The notes under the pieces were generated by a model. The model searched no databases. It was not told where the DNA came from and saw only the letters and a program-made list of their open reading frames with translations. A DNA stretch of 55,725 nt from Oscillospiraceae bacterium. GTDB lineage: Bacteria > Bacillota > Clostridia > Oscillospirales > Ruminococcaceae. The stretch covers positions 1-55,725 of the forward strand of contig JAFRTG010000001.1 of assembly GCA_017427265.1 (NCBI GenBank). Reading direction: 5' to 3'. Both the position numbers and the translations under genes were made by a program. This document shows positions 1 to 7,201 of this stretch, in pieces. Numbering within the stretch: position 1 is the first letter of the stretch; each line of letters starts with the position of its first letter.

Positions 1-740
1 ATGTAAGCAAACGGATTGTAGTGCATACTTTTCGCAAAGTCGATCGTGTTGAACACCTTGATCTTGTAAGGCTCATAGACAGGGATATATTTGCCATTTT
101 TGTCTTTGAGATAGTTTCCCTTATCGTCCCTGCGGTACACAACTTTTCCGTCAACTCGTTTCGGGCGGCCCCTTTGGAGCATTCTTCCGCATTCCACAAG
201 CACCGTACCCTTCGGGTCGGTCACCACATAGGAGGAGTGCATCTGCATCAGGTTCGGCTTTACGAAAAATCGTGTCTTACCGGAGCCTGAACCGCCGATC
301 ACAAGAATGTTCTTGTTACGGGCAAATTTCGGTGCAGAGGGCTTGCCCATAGTCAGGGATTCCGTCCTTGTGAGAATGACATTGTTTTCGGGGCAGGATA
401 AGTCCATATACGGCTCAATATCCTTTTCACCGCCCCATACGGCAGAGCCGTATTCCTCACCCTGGCGAAATTTCTTCTTGTTTTTCGACTTGACATAGAG
501 GACTAACCTCATTACACCCGCTAAACCCAAGCCGAAAAGAAGATCAAACGGGTGTAAACTGGGAAAGATTCTTGCAAATGCCGCACCGAGATTGCTCATG
601 AAGGGAAGAATTTTCTCCTGAAAACCGTCACCCTCCGCCGTGCGGTACGCAAAGCCAATCAGGTTGCCCACATAAGAGAAAGCGACATAGGGAACAGCCT
701 TGATGATCAGCTTTTTGAGTTTTCTCGTGTCGATCTGCAA
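1..740 (-). CDS. VirD4/TraG-type conjugative coupling protein, 3' part beyond window
   Basis: Type IV coupling protein: the inner-membrane ATPase that brings the relaxosome to the conjugation channel. About 246 N-terminal residues are visible; the gene continues past position 1. There are two hydrophobic stretches (about residues 10-30 and 50-75), then the Walker A motif GGSGSGKTRFF at about 149-159 and VVTDPKGT, which is typical of the TraG/VirD4 family. I chose a TTG start at 740 because an AGGAAAGG ribosome site lies just upstream and no in-frame ATG precedes the first membrane segment. It follows the DUF3801 gene after a 100-bp gap, the usual order in Firmicute ICEs. The family call is firm; the TTG start is inferred. 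Confidence 0.88.
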   Translation of the reverse strand, partial: MQIDTRKLKKLIIKAVPYVAFSYVGNLIGFAYRTAEGDGFQEKILPFMSNLGAAFARIFPSLHPFDLLFGLGLAGVMRLVLYVKSKNKKKFRQGEEYGSAVWGGEKDIEPYMDLSCPENNVILTRTESLTMGKPSAPKFARNKNILVIGGSGSGKTRFFVKPNLMQMHSSYVVTDPKGTVLVECGRMLQRGRPKRVDGKVVYRRDDKGNYLKDKNGKYIPVYEPYKIKVFNTIDFAKSMHYNPFAY

Positions 741-843
741 TTCGCAGACCTTTCCTTTCTGTTGGTATCGGCAAAAAAGACTGCCGTAAAAATATCATCG
801 CCCCTTGCCCGTGGAACGGGTGCAGGCTGGAAGTGGTTATAGA

Positions 844-1320
844 TCACCGTCTGTTCTCCCTTGTTTTCTCTCTCTGTTTCTGTTTGCGAGGTTTGTTCCT
901 GAGCTTCTGAGCCTGCTGCTGCATCTGCTCACGGGTGAACTCACCACGCTTCTGTGTCTTGCCCTGTCCCTTGCCGACATACTCCGAAAATGCCCTCTTG
1001 AAATCCTCTGTCCTTGCAGCAGAGAAGAAAACATGATAGGTAGGCGGCGAGGTGCTTTTATCTCTTTTCAGAGCAAAATCCACATCGTATTTTCGTGCGG
1101 TTTTCAGGAAATCCCCGATATTCCGGTCTGAAACCTCAATGCTGTCGAGCTTTGACGGGGACTTCTCCTGCAACTGCTTGAAGGTCATTCGTCCTTTTTT
1201 CTCTGCCTTGCCCGACAAAAACTCCTGCAATGCCGATTTCAGCACATCGGCGGTCATTTTTTCCGCCTTGATCGAAATGTCAATGGTTTTCTTTGCACCG
1301 CTTTCGTAGTCGGACGGCAT
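844..1320 (-). CDS. PcfB-like DUF3801 conjugation accessory protein
   Basis: 158 residues. The N-terminal half resembles DUF3801/PcfB proteins, which act with the coupling protein during conjugation (PcfB of pCF10 is the best known). Residues about 45-65 carry the family-like segment GRMTFKQL, and an FKRAF motif lies near residue 108. The last 50 residues are very basic and rich in Q, K and R, suggesting nucleic-acid contact. Its start codon overlaps the stop of the upstream 92-residue gene, so the two are probably translationally coupled. The coupling-protein gene follows. The assignment rests on motif memory and gene order. Confidence 0.75.
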   Translation of the reverse strand: MPSDYESGAKKTIDISIKAEKMTADVLKSALQEFLSGKAEKKGRMTFKQLQEKSPSKLDSIEVSDRNIGDFLKTARKYDVDFALKRDKSTSPPTYHVFFSAARTEDFKRAFSEYVGKGQGKTQKRGEFTREQMQQQAQKLRNKPRKQKQREKTRENRR

Positions 1321-1598
1321 TACGCATCACCGCCAGACTTGACCTCATAAACGGCATACGCTTCAGCAGACAGCCAGTTGTGGAGGTCTGCGAGGGCGGC
1401 TTCTGCTGCTTCGGGTGTCTTGTAGTTGCCCATCGGGATCTGATTGCCGCTGGTGTCAGTGCCGACCATCTCATAATCGGGCGTAACAATGCCGTTCTCG
1501 TCCGGCTCTGCATCTTCCCAATTCGTGACAACACCGATTCTCACAAGATTATCGTAGTTCAGAAACTCGCCATACTGTGTGGTAATTGTCTTAGCCAT
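1320..1598 (-). CDS. ICE-borne hypothetical protein, 92 aa
   Basis: I do not recognise a function. The protein is small, acidic and soluble, without membrane segments: MAKTITTQYGEFLNYDNLVR at the N-terminus, several tryptophans, and a predicted C-terminal helix containing ALADLHNWLSAEAYAVYEV. A good ribosome site (AAAGAGGTG) precedes the ATG. The stop overlaps the next start, and the start overlaps the end of the small gene upstream by 8 bp, so it is part of the compact transfer operon. Probably an ICE accessory protein; no catalytic motif is visible. Confidence 0.7.
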   Translation of the reverse strand: MAKTITTQYGEFLNYDNLVRIGVVTNWEDAEPDENGIVTPDYEMVGTDTSGNQIPMGNYKTPEAAEAALADLHNWLSAEAYAVYEVKSGGDA

Positions 1599-1722
1599 GA
1601 TTTTTCACCTCTTTCCGTAAAAGCTCATAGAGCCTGTTGTGATATTCCTCCTGAAGCTCGTCAAAAGAAGAAAACACGGTATCAAGTGTCTTTTTGTCTA
1701 TCCTGTCACCGAGCATATCCAT
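1591..1722 (-). CDS. Small ICE protein, 43 aa or longer, start uncertain
   Basis: An open frame encoding MDMLGDRIDKKTLDTVFSSF and onward to KEVKNHG, helical and charged, with no known domain. The same frame stays open and protein-like for 18 more codons upstream (KSVNDLFYRFHSEFEAIV) back to the TGA stop of the preceding gene, with which it is in frame. No ATG, GTG or TTG occurs in that extension and the ATG at 1722 lacks a good ribosome site. The true start may be non-standard, or the TGA may interrupt one longer gene. Confidence 0.5.
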   Translation of the reverse strand: MDMLGDRIDKKTLDTVFSSFDELQEEYHNRLYELLRKEVKNHG

Positions 1723-1776
1723 GACGATCGCTTCAAATTCGCTGTGAAAGCGGTAAAATAGGTCGTTTACAGACTT

Positions 1777-2040
1777 TCAAGCAGCTTCGGAGTCTGTGTC
1801 CTGCTTCTCAGGATTCGGATTGAAATATCCGGTCTTGAGATACACAAGCCTGTCAGGGCAGTAATAGCGATGCTGATCGCCTTTACCGCAGGGGATCGCA
1901 TAACCGAAGTCAACAGCTCCGGCAATAAGCCCCTTTTTCAGCGTAGCAATGCCGATACCGCTTGCCTGAGAGATCTCAGACAGCGATACATTCCTGCCTG
2001 TAAATGCAGGAGTTACCGCCACATTCTTCTTTGCAGCCAT
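1777..2040 (-). CDS. Small HTH-like ICE protein, 87 aa
   Basis: The start is set at the ATG at 2040 (MAAKKNVAV), which has a strong GGAGGTGG ribosome site; a longer frame to 2106 overlaps the upstream gene and is unlikely. Residues about 19-45 (NVSLSEISQASGIGIATLKK) look like the start of a helix-turn-helix, as in excisionase or MerR-type DNA-binding folds. The C-terminus GDQHRYYCPDRLVYLKTG is compact and aromatic. Small DNA-binding proteins beside the replication initiator are common in these elements. Function is inferred only from the HTH resemblance and position. Confidence 0.65.
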   Translation of the reverse strand: MAAKKNVAVTPAFTGRNVSLSEISQASGIGIATLKKGLIAGAVDFGYAIPCGKGDQHRYYCPDRLVYLKTGYFNPNPEKQDTDSEAA

Positions 2041-2060
2041 AGAACCACCTCCTTTCCCGG

Positions 2061-3458
2061 TCAGACAGCATAGCCGAAATCTCTTGCCACAGCCTGAACA
2101 GCCCATCGGTTTTCGCAGCCTTCGTTGAAATGATATGTCAGAACCTCATTGTAGAGGGAACTGATGAAATATCTGCGGAAGTCTTTGATATTATCTACTT
2201 GTGCCATTTTCAGGAGAACAGTCTCCACAATGTTGAGGTCAGCTTGCAGCAGCTTTGACTGTATCACAGCTCTGGGGAACGCCTGACCTCTGAGTGTTGT
2301 GTATGGTGCAGTGGAGCATATTTCGTCAACGATAAAGCCGACGATATTGTCTGCTTCCTTGTAGCCGTCATGACCGTCCTCAGTCAACCAGTAACCAAGC
2401 TCCCCGTATTCGATGTTATCCCTTACAACTTCCGTGTAATATTCAACTGCTTCTGCGTTATATCCGTCAGTCACTCTCTCAGCAGATTTTTCAACACTCG
2501 GAATGTTGAAAGTTGGCTTTGCCGCCGAAGGAATGATAGAGGATTTATCACACAGTAATTGATTTTTCTGTTTTGTATTGTTGTTATTATATTGTCCCTG
2601 ATTTTCAGACAGCGGAGTTTCAGCAGGCGGAGTGTCCAGATACGGGTTTTCCACCTTCTGTTTTTCACCCGAAGAAGAAACGGCAGCCTTCGCCTTGCCG
2701 CCCTCACGAATAGTGATAGCCTTCCGTCTGGTCTCAGCTTCAAGTTCGTCTGCTTCTTCCTTGCTGACAGGAACATCGAAAAAGCTGTAAACATATTCAA
2801 AATGATTGTTTACGCTCTCGTTAGACAGGAGCTTAGTGCGAACAAGGTAGCCCTTATCAATGAGCTTGTTCACAGCGTTATGCACGGCAGTCTTGCCCTC
2901 TTTGCAGATAGCTTTCAGTCCTGACATAGAGAAATTCCAGCTATTCGGCAGAGAAAGAACTTTCAGCATAAAGCCGATCAGTTTGTTTCTGATCTTATTG
3001 GTTCTGAGGAGCTTTGCACTGATAATAGTGAAATTGCTGTCCTTCTTCACACGGTTCAGGGTAGCGTTATCTGCTGTAAATGTCTCCATTTCAATGTCAT
3101 ACTTCGGGATAGAATCGTCCAGTTCAGAGTATTCATAGAAGTCATAGAGATAACTGATCCTGCCCGTAGGGGATTCGTTTGGCATCAGCAAGGTCTTTTT
3201 GACATATCCCCACTGTTCCAGTTCAGCAAGCTGGGACTTGATCGCTGTTTCACCGTCCTCACAGATAGCCACAAGTCCGGCAATCGTGAAATTCCATGTA
3301 GGCGGTAGATCATTGATCTTGCCGAGCAGACCTATCGAATCGCAGCCTATATTGGTTGACCGCACGAAGCAATTGCTCAGAACGGCATAACCGCCTGACC
3401 TATGTACACGACAAATCGTATCCGGTATTGTCTTTTTTGCTTTTGTTTTCTTGTCCAT
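2061..3458 (-). CDS. ICE replication initiator-like protein with duplicated winged helix (DUF6017-type C-terminus)
   Basis: 465 residues from the ATG at 3458, chosen because GAGGTG lies correctly upstream; a GTG at 3467 would overlap that ribosome site. Two similar segments are visible: about residues 50-110 (LPPTWNFTIAGLVAICEDGE) and 170-230 (LPNSWNFSMSGLKAICKEGK), each followed by a wing-like GYVKKTLLMPNES or GYLVRTKLLSNES. This is a tandem duplication of a winged-helix domain. A polar linker follows, then a C-terminal region of about 130 residues (VEYYTEVVRDNIEYGELGYW onward) like the DUF6017 domain of ICE and plasmid initiators. It probably binds the element's origin; the direct repeats at 3944-4089 are candidate targets. 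Confidence 0.75.
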   Translation of the reverse strand: MDKKTKAKKTIPDTICRVHRSGGYAVLSNCFVRSTNIGCDSIGLLGKINDLPPTWNFTIAGLVAICEDGETAIKSQLAELEQWGYVKKTLLMPNESPTGRISYLYDFYEYSELDDSIPKYDIEMETFTADNATLNRVKKDSNFTIISAKLLRTNKIRNKLIGFMLKVLSLPNSWNFSMSGLKAICKEGKTAVHNAVNKLIDKGYLVRTKLLSNESVNNHFEYVYSFFDVPVSKEEADELEAETRRKAITIREGGKAKAAVSSSGEKQKVENPYLDTPPAETPLSENQGQYNNNNTKQKNQLLCDKSSIIPSAAKPTFNIPSVEKSAERVTDGYNAEAVEYYTEVVRDNIEYGELGYWLTEDGHDGYKEADNIVGFIVDEICSTAPYTTLRGQAFPRAVIQSKLLQADLNIVETVLLKMAQVDNIKDFRRYFISSLYNEVLTYHFNEGCENRWAVQAVARDFGYAV

Positions 3459-3473
3459 TTCTCTCACCTCTGC

Positions 3474-3758
3474 TTACGCTCCGTACACAAATTCCATATT
3501 GGATATTCGCAGCTTGTTGACCGCATAGACATGACCATACGGCTTCTGTACTACAAGGAGGAAACCTCTCTTGCAAAGTTCATACACAGCGGTACGAAGT
3601 TCATCAAAGGTGAACTGCGAAAGCTCACTGTAACGGCGAAGCTCATCGACCGTAACGTAGTCAAAGTCTGAATGGTTGAGCATAGCCGTCAGCAGTTCAT
3701 TACAGGCTTTGGCTTCAAAGTTGTAATTGAGCAGACTGATTTCAGTAGGGTTCGGCAT
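3474..3758 (-). CDS. ICE operon first gene, 94-aa winged-helix-like protein
   Basis: First gene of the minus-strand ICE operon. The sequence YVTVDELRRYSELSQFTFDELRTAVYELCKRGFLLVVQKPYGHVYAVNK (broken here: helix about 33-50, recognition-like helix about 52-68, wing about 70-85) suggests a small winged helix like that of the initiator downstream, from which it is separated by 15 bp. An AGGAGG-type ribosome site lies about 8 bp before the ATG. It may regulate the operon or assist initiation. No closer family is recognised. Confidence 0.6.
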   Translation of the reverse strand: MPNPTEISLLNYNFEAKACNELLTAMLNHSDFDYVTVDELRRYSELSQFTFDELRTAVYELCKRGFLLVVQKPYGHVYAVNKLRISNMEFVYGA

Positions 3759-3791
3759 AGAAAGACCTCCTTGACATAGTTCATCTGAAAT

Positions 3792-3839
3792 AAAAAAAGC
3801 TCCTCAGCGACCTGTTTTCATACAGGCTCAGTGAGAAGC
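3792..3839 (-). terminator. Attenuator-like terminator in the ICE operon leader
   Basis: Read on the minus strand, GCTTCTCA pairs with TGAGGAGC, and CCTGT pairs with ACAGG inside, followed at once by seven T residues (3798-3792). It lies between the candidate promoter at 3909-3937 and the first gene starting at 3758, so transcription must pass through it. This position suggests attenuation or antitermination control of the conjugation operon. Confidence 0.55.
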
Positions 3840-3869
3840 GATGTGCAATATTCAATTTTTAGGCATAAA

Positions 3870-3911
3870 AATAGCGGACAGCGCTTCTGTTATGAAACAC
3901 CGTCCGCTATT
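3870..3911. repeat. Inverted repeat at the ICE operon transcription start
   Basis: Perfect 10-bp arms AATAGCGGAC (3870-3879) and GTCCGCTATT (3902-3911), 22 bp apart. The right arm overlaps the -10 box of the candidate minus-strand promoter. It could be an operator or a hairpin at the extreme 5' end of the leader RNA. Confidence 0.6.
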
Positions 3912-3937
3912 GTCCATTATTCAGTTTTGCTTGTCAA
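3909..3937 (-). promoter_or_regulatory. Candidate sigma-A promoter of the ICE transfer operon
   Basis: On the minus strand a perfect TTGACA (3937-3932) is followed after 17 bp by GACAAT (3914-3909). A start near 3902 gives a leader of about 145 nt before the first gene, containing the terminator-like hairpin. The first TTTCTACC repeat lies 6 bp upstream of the -35 box. Confidence 0.55.
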
Positions 3938-3943
3938 CAGGCT

Positions 3944-4089
3944 TTCTACCGTTTTAAGGTTGTTTTCGGCTTCTACCAAGTTTCTACCAACTTTTTTATC
4001 GTTGGATTTCTACCAAGTTTCTACCAAAAATCTTCAAAATGCTTGAATTTTCAGAACAGCGCTGTTTCGCTGTTTTTGAGCTTTCTACC
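3944..4089. repeat. Six TTCTACC direct repeats (iterons or integrase arm sites)
   Basis: TTCTACC occurs at 3944, 3971, 3982, 4008, 4019 and 4083, mostly extended to TTTCTACCAA. Two pairs have an internal spacing of exactly 11 bp (3971/3982 and 4008/4019), and the pairs are 37 bp apart. All are in one orientation. Such arrays at the end of an ICE beside its initiator gene are typical of replication iterons or of arm-type sites for a tyrosine integrase; the sequence alone does not decide. Confidence 0.7.
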
Positions 4090-4120
4090 ATTAAAAAGCC
4101 CCATGGAATCGGATTTTTTG

Positions 4121-4160
4121 TGTGACTCAGTGTGACTCGGTGGTACTCAGTGTGAAATTG
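4121..4160. repeat. Four imperfect 10-bp tandem repeats, TGTGACTCAG type
   Basis: Consecutive decamers TGTGACTCAG, TGTGACTCGG, TGGTACTCAG and TGTGAAATTG, degrading toward the right. They lie between the TTCTACC array and the AT-rich region leading into chromosomal sequence, close to where the ICE must end. They may be part of the attachment end or another protein-binding array. Nothing else is seen from 4161 to 4280 apart from AT-rich sequence. Confidence 0.5.
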
Positions 4161-4280
4161 GTTTGCTTATATCATATTGCTGCGTATAAATCAACTGAAA
4201 CGCTCCGCTGAGATGACCGTACCTGTTCTGTATATGTCCGGAACATATATATCATAGCATAAATTGAAACCGGCGTCAAT

Positions 4281-4341
4281 GCAACTTACCCTCTGAAAAA
4301 TGCAGCTTACTGCCCTGAAATAACAGCTTGCTGAAAATATA
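4281..4341 (+). promoter_or_regulatory. Array A: three 21-bp direct repeats, LytTR-like, upstream of ncRNA promoter
   Basis: Repeat units start at 4281 (GCAACTTACCCTCTGAAAAA), 4302 (GCAGCTTACTGCCCTGAAAT) and 4323 (ACAGCTTGCTGAAAATATAT), a period of exactly 21 bp. The core TACYGNNCTGA resembles the LytTR consensus (ACNGTTNNG-type 9-mers spaced 12 bp). The last unit begins 19 bp before the -35 box. Array B at 17436-17517 has the same consensus, period and distance to its promoter. Confidence 0.75.
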
Positions 4342-4371
4342 TTGACAATCTGTACTTGATTGCTATATAAT
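4342..4371 (+). promoter_or_regulatory. Promoter of the structured ncRNA
   Basis: TTGACA (4342-4347) and TATAAT (4366-4371) match consensus but with an 18-bp spacer, one longer than most promoters in this window. A stretched spacer combined with an upstream repeat array touching the -35 box is what one expects of an activator-dependent promoter. Confidence 0.8.
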
Positions 4372-4377
4372 CATACA

Positions 4378-4567
4378 AACGGGAGACGATTCCATAGAAT
4401 CGTGCTGCAGAACGGAATGCTTGAATACGGGCTTGCATTTCGTCAATCCACGCAGCAGAGGGGAGGCGATATCCGGAAGCAGAAACCGGAATTCTTAGCG
4501 CGAAGAACAACACTCAAAACGGAGGACACCAAAAACAGCGCATCCCGGAAGGGATGCGCTGTTTGTT
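4378..4567 (+). ncRNA. Candidate structured noncoding RNA, about 190 nt
   Basis: It lies between a consensus promoter and a strong intrinsic terminator. The only sizeable frame (from the ATG at about 4419) has no stop before the terminator, so no ordinary protein fits. Visible pairings: ACGATTC/GAATCGT near the 5' end; a long stem with TGCTGC/GCAGCA outside and ACGGAATGC/GCATTTCGT inside; TCCGG/CCGGA further down. The motif GGGAGRCGATWYCC appears twice (4381 and 4461), and GGAGGACACC follows at about 4521, all purine-rich and Shine-Dalgarno-like. It matches no RNA family I know; it is clearly not 6S, SRP or a familiar riboswitch. Confidence 0.65.
4533..4567. terminator. Shared bidirectional terminator of ncRNA and cellobiose phosphorylase gene
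   Basis: Perfect 14-bp arms AAACAGCGCATCCC (4533-4546) and GGGATGCGCTGTTT (4551-4564) around a GGAA tetraloop, with T residues on both sides. It ends the plus-strand ncRNA and lies 29 bp past the stop of the converging minus-strand gene. Confidence 0.9.
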
Positions 4568-4592
4568 ATGCGGATGATTCTGAGCCGGCTTT

Positions 4593-6986
4593 TTATGCCA
4601 GTGTGATGACAATTTCGTTGACGGCTTCCAGCTGATCTGCGGGCAGGAAGTTGCCTTCGATCGTCTTGCCGTTGACGGTCATCGCCTTGACGCCGCACTG
4701 CAGATGATTCGGGTTTTTGATTTCGATGTTCAGCTTTTTGCCGCGGAACAGCTTGTGAATCCTGAGTCCGTCCCATGCAGCGGGGATCGAAGGATCAATG
4801 CGCAGGCCTTCGAGCTCTGTGCGCATACCGCAGATACCCTCCACACAGCCGACCATGACGGTTGAGGCGGTGCCGGTCAGCCAGTGTACATGCGAGCGTC
4901 CTGCAAACGGCGAGCGCTTGCTCTCCGTGAACTGTCCGTGGACATACGGCTCCATGACGCGGATCTCGGCTTTATCGTTCATCGCGGCAGGAGAGCTCTC
5001 CATGAAGTATTCAAACGCTCTGTCGCCGTGACCGAGCAGCGATTCCGCAAGAATCAGCCAGCCCTGGGACTGCGAGAAGATACCGCCGTTTTCCTTGGTA
5101 TCCGGATTGAAAATATGCATCAGTGCGCCGCTGAAATAGTGGTCGATATAAGGCGGCTCAAGCAGCTTTGCGCCGTAGGGCGTATTGAGGATGCGGTGGA
5201 CACTTTCCATCGCAGTCTCTGCCTGCTCCGGAGAAGCAAACCGCGAAATGACCGACCAGCTCTGCGGGTTCAGCCACATATTCGCTTCCGGATCCTTCTT
5301 TGCGCCGACGATCGTGCCGTCCTCGCGGATGCCGCGGATGAAGCGGTCGTCGTCCCAGCAATCGCTGAGTGCTTTGGAAAGTGCAGCCTTTGCGTCCTTC
5401 AGATATGCGAGGTATTCGGTATCCTTCTTGTACTCTGCCATTGCTTCCATTTCGCGGAATGCATAGTAGAGCTGGAAGGCTACGAAGGTCGATTCGCCCT
5501 TTGCGCCCAACCGCAGACAGTCATTCCAGTCCGCATGGAGACCTGCCGGCATATGATGTGCGCCGAGCCGTTCCATCGAGAACTGAATGGCACGCTTCAG
5601 ATGGCCGTAGACGGTATCCTCGCCGCCGTTTGCGTAGACGATTACCTCATCGAGGAACGCCTGATTGCCGCTCTCGCCGATATACTTGATGATGGTCGGG
5701 AACAGCCAGAGCGCGTCGTCTGCGCGGTAGGAGGGATGTCCGGTCTCCTTGACATATTCCGCATCGTCCGGCGTATTTTCATGACCTGCATTGTGATTGA
5801 ACTTGACGAGCGGGAGACCGCCGCCGTTGTCAACCTGTGCAGACAGCATGAAGCGGATCTTTTCGAGCGCCATTTCCGGATTCAGGTGAATGATGCCCTG
5901 AATATCCTGCACGGTATCGCGGTAGCCGTAGCCGTTGCGCTCGCCGCAGTAAATAAGCGAGGCTGCGCGGCTCCAGATCGAGGTGATGAAGCACTGATAG
6001 GCGTTCCAGACGTTAATCATGTTGTTGAACTCGTCCGAAGGCGTCTCGACCTCGAAGTGCGAGAGCTGCTCATGCCAGTAGCTGCGAAGATTTTCGATTT
6101 CCTGATCTGCGGTGCCGTCCTTTTCATAGTGCTTGAGAATCTCGGCAGCCTCCGCGGAATTCTTCATGCCGAACACATAGGTCAGCACTCTGGTTTCGCC
6201 GGGCTGCAGCACAATGTCAGACTGCAGTGCGCCGCAGGCATTGCTGTTGTAGTTCATGGTGCCGTCGCAGACGCCCTTTTCAACTGCGATCGGATTGGAA
6301 TAGGTGCGGTACGGTCCGATAAACGACGAAAGATCGCCGTTCGCGGAATTGACCGGTGCGCCGACCAGACCGAAGAAGCGTTCCAGATGGTTGGAACCGG
6401 TTTCATCTCTGCCGCTGTTCTCATTGATATGCTGAATGATACGGTTGCCGCCCTCGAAGCTCGTCCGTGAAATGAACAGTGTATACTGCAGATTGACCTG
6501 ATCCTGCTGATAATTGCTGTCGTTTGTAAACTCGATAAAACCCGTGACTGAAAGTTTGCGCGGCCGGCTGTCCGTATTGGTGATCTTGCACTGCCAGACC
6601 TCATACGCTGCCGGAACAAAGTATGTGGTTTCCGTCCGGATCCCGGAATATTCCGAAGTCAGAACCGTGTAAGCCGTTCCGTGGCGGCATTCCGACTTGT
6701 ACTGATCCAGCGGCTTTCCGACCGGCTGCCACGAGGCGGACCAGAAATCTCCGGATTCCTGATCGGTCAGGTAGATGTAGCGGCCGGGGAGCGCCATCAT
6801 CGAATTGAAGCGGAATCTGCCGATTCTGCCGTTTGCGCCGCTTTTGACAAAGCTGTAGCCTGCGGCGTTGTTCGTAATAATCGCCCCGTATTCCGGATCT
6901 CCGAGATAATTAGACCATGCAGACGGTGTATCCGGTCGTGTGATCACATATTCTTTGTTTTTGAGATCAAAATAGCCGTATTTCAT
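4593..6986 (-). CDS. cbpA: Cellobiose phosphorylase (GH94)
   Basis: 797 residues, full length for the family. It splits intracellular cellobiose with phosphate into glucose 1-phosphate and glucose, saving ATP during growth on cellulose products. The N-terminus KYGYFDLKNKEYVITRPDTP and the block NNAAGYSFVKSGANGRI are hallmarks of ruminococcal cellobiose phosphorylases. The catalytic general acid lies in HADWNDCLRLGAKGES (about residues 480-495), in the GH94 (alpha/alpha)6 barrel, and the C-terminus is the expected beta-sandwich. It is cytosolic with no signal peptide. The start has a strong AGGAGG site. It is a single-gene unit with its own promoter (7037-7065) and terminator. Cellodextrin phosphorylases are longer, so cellobiose is the likely substrate. 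Confidence 0.93.
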   Translation of the reverse strand: MKYGYFDLKNKEYVITRPDTPSAWSNYLGDPEYGAIITNNAAGYSFVKSGANGRIGRFRFNSMMALPGRYIYLTDQESGDFWSASWQPVGKPLDQYKSECRHGTAYTVLTSEYSGIRTETTYFVPAAYEVWQCKITNTDSRPRKLSVTGFIEFTNDSNYQQDQVNLQYTLFISRTSFEGGNRIIQHINENSGRDETGSNHLERFFGLVGAPVNSANGDLSSFIGPYRTYSNPIAVEKGVCDGTMNYNSNACGALQSDIVLQPGETRVLTYVFGMKNSAEAAEILKHYEKDGTADQEIENLRSYWHEQLSHFEVETPSDEFNNMINVWNAYQCFITSIWSRAASLIYCGERNGYGYRDTVQDIQGIIHLNPEMALEKIRFMLSAQVDNGGGLPLVKFNHNAGHENTPDDAEYVKETGHPSYRADDALWLFPTIIKYIGESGNQAFLDEVIVYANGGEDTVYGHLKRAIQFSMERLGAHHMPAGLHADWNDCLRLGAKGESTFVAFQLYYAFREMEAMAEYKKDTEYLAYLKDAKAALSKALSDCWDDDRFIRGIREDGTIVGAKKDPEANMWLNPQSWSVISRFASPEQAETAMESVHRILNTPYGAKLLEPPYIDHYFSGALMHIFNPDTKENGGIFSQSQGWLILAESLLGHGDRAFEYFMESSPAAMNDKAEIRVMEPYVHGQFTESKRSPFAGRSHVHWLTGTASTVMVGCVEGICGMRTELEGLRIDPSIPAAWDGLRIHKLFRGKKLNIEIKNPNHLQCGVKAMTVNGKTIEGNFLPADQLEAVNEIVITLA

Positions 6987-7036
6987 ATTTTCCTCCTATA
7001 AAGTACAGGCATCCGTCTGATTTCCCAGACATTTCC

Positions 7037-7065
7037 ATTTTAACATATATCCGGACAGATTGCAA
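7037..7065 (-). promoter_or_regulatory. Promoter of the cellobiose phosphorylase gene
   Basis: On the minus strand TTGCAA (7065-7060), 17 bp, TAAAAT (7042-7037), about 45 bp before the start codon. The 7066-7201 stretch upstream is AT-rich and carries nothing else I can identify. Confidence 0.7.
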
Positions 7066-7201
7066 GGGGGTCCGCTGTTATTTTTCACTTTGTTCATATT
7101 TAAGCATTTTGCATGTTTATTTCAGTGGCAGTTGTCTGTACAGATCGGATTTTTGCAGCAAAATATGACATTTTGTAGCTTCGGATACAGGGCTGTACGG
7201 C

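Noticed and set aside
4360-4635. Plus-strand reading frame of 91 codons across the ncRNA
   Set aside because: It starts inside the -10 region and runs through the terminator into the end of the cellobiose phosphorylase gene.
4884-6470. Long plus-strand reading frame opposite cellobiose phosphorylase
   Set aside because: An antisense shadow of a GC-rich gene; no ribosome site and no recognisable protein features. The same applies to the long frames opposite pheT, PBP2, the ABC genes and the DUF2079 gene.
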